Shown here: positions 62,055-64,000 of the stretch, in pieces | Layout: the number at the start of each line of letters is the position of its first letter | Position numbering within the stretch: the stretch's first letter is position 1 | DNA from: an uncultured Lachnospiraceae bacterium | GTDB lineage: Bacteria > Bacillota > Clostridia > Lachnospirales > Lachnospiraceae | Length of the DNA: 64,000 nucleotides | Direction of reading: 5' to 3' | Assembly: GCA_910588655.1 (NCBI GenBank) | Contig: CAJUPJ010000003.1 | Location: 92,430 to 156,429, forward strand | Notes under the pieces: model-generated | What the model saw: the letters and a program-made list of their open reading frames with translations, nothing else | The model's database searches: none | What the model was told of the DNA's origin: nothing | Position numbers and translations under genes: made by a program

Positions 62055-62984
62055 TTACTTCATCTGTGCTGCAACTTCAGCGGCAAAGTCTTCTTCTTTT
62101 TTCTCAAGACCTTCGCCAGTCTCAAAACGTATAAATTTCTTAATATTAATCTGGCAGTCTTCAGCTTTAGCTGTGTTCTGTACATATGTCTGTACACTTT
62201 CCTTATTCTCAGCCTTAACATATTCCTGCTCTAAAAGACATACTTCTTTTAACTCTTTATTCAGACGTCCTGTAATCATTTTTTCAATGATTTCATCAGG
62301 CTTGCCTGCATTTTTAGGGTCATTTTTTGCCTGGCTTAAAAGTATTTCTTTTTCATGCTCTTTGTATTCTTCATCAACATCATCTGATGAAAGATATTTA
62401 GGATTTAAAGCAGCAACCTGCATTGCAACATTCCTTAAACATTCTTTAACACCATCGCTTGAAGAGTCTGTAGCTGCTTCAACTAATACACCAATTTTTC
62501 CGCCTGCATGGATATAAGAAACGATTAATCCATCTGTTGTAACTTTTTCAAAACGGCGGATATTCATATTTTCGCCAATAACTGCTACCATAGCTTTTAA
62601 TTTATCATCAACAGACATGCTTGTATCAGCAGCCCAAGGCTCTGCAAGAAATGCTTCTATATCTGCTGCACTGGAAGCCTTAGCCTGCGCTGCAACTTCT
62701 GCAACATACGCCTGGAATTTTTCATTCTTGGCAACAAAGTCTGTTTCACTGTTTACTTCTACGATAGAAGCTGTTTTGCCATCTGCATCAACATCAACTG
62801 CCACAATACCTTCTGCAGCAATACGTCCAGCCTTTTTAATAGCCTTTGCAAGACCATTTTCACGTAACCATTCAACAGCCTTGTCCATATCACCATCTGT
62901 ATTTGAAAGCGCTTTTTTGCAATCCATCATGCCAGCGCCGGAAAGTTCCCTTAATTCTTTAACCTGTGAAGCTGTAATTGCCAT
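62055..62984 (-). CDS. tsf: Translation elongation factor Ts
   Basis: EF-Ts exchanges GDP for GTP on EF-Tu. The 309-residue protein has the N-terminal UBA-like segment 'VKELRELSGAGMMDCKKAL' (about 8-26), 'WLRENGLAKAIKKAGR', and the core 'VEVNSETDFVAKN'. Ribosome binding sequence 'TTGGAGGAAAATTAAA' precedes the ATG. It follows rpsB on the minus strand with a 38-base gap, the standard arrangement. An in-line terminator follows. Confidence 0.97.
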   Translation of the reverse strand: MAITASQVKELRELSGAGMMDCKKALSNTDGDMDKAVEWLRENGLAKAIKKAGRIAAEGIVAVDVDADGKTASIVEVNSETDFVAKNEKFQAYVAEVAAQAKASSAADIEAFLAEPWAADTSMSVDDKLKAMVAVIGENMNIRRFEKVTTDGLIVSYIHAGGKIGVLVEAATDSSSDGVKECLRNVAMQVAALNPKYLSSDDVDEEYKEHEKEILLSQAKNDPKNAGKPDEIIEKMITGRLNKELKEVCLLEQEYVKAENKESVQTYVQNTAKAEDCQINIKKFIRFETGEGLEKKEEDFAAEVAAQMK

Positions 62985-63022
62985 TTTAATTTTCCTCCAA
63001 TATTAATTTAATCTGTCTTTTA

Positions 63023-63748
63023 TTAACCAACAGCTTCCTCATCATCTCCGCCATCAGCCATAGAAACACCCTGGTTTGCCTCAATAACAGCATCAGCCAT
63101 TTTAGAAACAATAAGCTTAACTGCCCTTATAGCATCATCGTTACCTGGTATTACATAGTCCAGTTCTTCAGGGTCACAGTTTGTATCTGCAATTCCGATA
63201 AGAGGAATACCTAATGTATGTGCTTCCTGTATACAAATTCTTTCTTTCTTAGGGTCAACAACAAAGATAGCGTCAGGAAGTTTTTTCATTTCCTTAATTC
63301 CGCCAAGGTTCTTTTCAAGCTTATCCCATTCTTTTTTAAGGCCAATAACTTCTTTCTTAGGAAGTACATCAAATGTTCCATCCTCTGACATTGTTTCAAT
63401 AGCCTTTAACCTTTTGATACGTGTAAGGATTGTTTTAAAATTAGTAAGCATGCCGCCAAGCCATCTTTCATTAACATAGAACATGCCACAGCGCTCTGCT
63501 TCTGCTTTTATGGAATCCTGTGCCTGCTTCTTTGTGCCAACAAAAAGAATTGTACCACCATTCATTACGATATCTTTAACAGCATTGTAAGCTTCATCAA
63601 CTTTTCCTACTGACTTCTGTAAGTCAATAATATAAATGCCATTACGTTCTGTGTAGATGTACTCTGCCATCTTAGGGTTCCATCTTCTTGTCTGGTGGCC
63701 AAAATGGACACCTGCTTCAAGTAACTGTTTCATTGAAATAACGCTCAT
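63023..63748 (-). CDS. rpsB: 30S ribosomal protein S2
   Basis: The 241-residue protein starts 'MSVISMKQLLEAGVHFGHQT' and has 'RRWNPKMAEYIYTERNGIYI', 'NERWLGGMLTNFKTI' and 'PLIGIADTNCDPEELDYVIP', all hallmarks of S2. It sits on the outer small subunit near the anti-Shine-Dalgarno region. 'GGAGGTATTATT' precedes the start. It is first gene of the rpsB-tsf operon. A leader of about 130 bases separates it from its promoter; r-protein leaders are often autoregulated, but I identify no named motif here. Confidence 0.97.
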   Translation of the reverse strand: MSVISMKQLLEAGVHFGHQTRRWNPKMAEYIYTERNGIYIIDLQKSVGKVDEAYNAVKDIVMNGGTILFVGTKKQAQDSIKAEAERCGMFYVNERWLGGMLTNFKTILTRIKRLKAIETMSEDGTFDVLPKKEVIGLKKEWDKLEKNLGGIKEMKKLPDAIFVVDPKKERICIQEAHTLGIPLIGIADTNCDPEELDYVIPGNDDAIRAVKLIVSKMADAVIEANQGVSMADGGDDEEAVG

Positions 63749-63889
63749 AATAATACCTCCATCATGGTTTCATTGCTTCCATATGCTTCCAAACGTAAGA
63801 CCAGGAAATGGCATTAAAAGCCATATCCAAAGCACCATGTACGAAATCCGCATACGTGATTAATTAATTGTTTTAAAACATACTGGTTA

Positions 63890-63918
63890 AGTTTAGCACA
63901 AGAATGGGATGTTTGCAA
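63890..63918 (-). promoter_or_regulatory. Candidate promoter of rpsB-tsf
   Basis: On the minus strand, TTGCAA (63918-63913) lies 17 bases before TAAACT (63895-63890). The leader from there to the S2 start is about 140 bases. The end of the window beyond holds nothing else I can support. Confidence 0.45.
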
Positions 63919-64000
63919 GTTTTTTTTGAATAATTGGATGGGAGGGGTTACTATTCAGGCTTTAGGGTATAAAAATAAATAATTTTTGCCAAAACATATA

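Overview
This 64-kb window looks like chromosomal DNA of a low-GC Gram-positive gut anaerobe, most likely a Lachnospiraceae member (class Clostridia). This is inferred from AT-rich sequence, strong AGGAGG-type ribosome binding sites, heavy AGG and ATA codon use, LytTR/GHKL regulators, DUF6273 proteins, formate-tetrahydrofolate ligase, and PTS and polyol loci. No rRNA, tRNA, CRISPR array, prophage or complete insertion sequence was found. Most genes are housekeeping or metabolic, with small accessory islands and unusual palindromic repeats between them.

Layout. 1-0.97 kb: 3' end of a right-handed beta-helix protein. 1.4-2.8 kb: CBS-domain hemolysin/CorC-family membrane protein (minus). 3.0-7.6 kb: signalling region with a GHKL kinase, two LytTR response regulators, an XRE protein, a HEQEH zinc protein and ribosomal protein L32. 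7.6-10.2 kb: decayed RelB antitoxin, double-receiver regulator and Sfp-type phosphopantetheinyl transferase. 10.9-14.9 kb: FMN-riboswitch-controlled ribD-ribE-ribBA-ribH, followed by yqeG. 15.5-19.4 kb: AP2/degenerate-HNH protein, pnp and a Gx transporter. 19.6-28.7 kb: mannitol PTS locus (mtlA, mtlR, mtlF, a 1-phosphofructokinase, a SorE-like dehydrogenase, ptsH, ptsI). 29.0-30.2 kb: alkylation repair (AlkA-like, Ogt). 30.4-32.3 kb: chemoreceptor. 32.3-37.0 kb: ROK regulator, polyol dehydrogenase, GPH symporter and fructokinase. 37.1-39.1 kb: TetR-regulated polyferredoxin operon (minus). 39.4-44.2 kb: accessory genes (two DUF6273 proteins flanking a frameshifted gene, acyltransferase, Rpn nuclease, CAT-like enzyme). 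44.2-51.7 kb: sbcD, sbcC, a zinc-finger membrane protein and polA. 51.8-58.8 kb: a broken membrane-protein gene, uppP, ftsK/spoIIIE and two RimK-like ATP-grasp ligases. 58.9-62.0 kb: fhs and a secreted transglutaminase-like protein. 62-64 kb: rpsB-tsf (minus).

How the genes work together. Two polyol routes lie within 17 kb of each other. In the PTS route mannitol enters as mannitol-1-phosphate, but no classical mtlD is present. A SorE-like dehydrogenase sits next to a 1-phosphofructokinase, which suggests C2 oxidation to fructose-1-phosphate and then fructose-1,6-bisphosphate. In the second route a symporter imports free polyol, a zinc dehydrogenase makes a ketose and a fructokinase phosphorylates it.

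The most unusual non-coding content is a family of composite palindromic elements of about 700 bp. Each is built from two long hairpin modules. The modules share a core sequence, but their arms differ and are compensated on both sides. Two nearly full copies lie in opposite orientation at about 10.1-10.9 and 23.2-23.9 kb and bracket the rib-pnp-mtlAR block. Deleted copies lie near 1.0-1.4, 16.4 and 52.3 kb, and a miniature relative near 28.9 kb. A second, shorter palindrome family shares the arm CCACCTGTGCGGTT.
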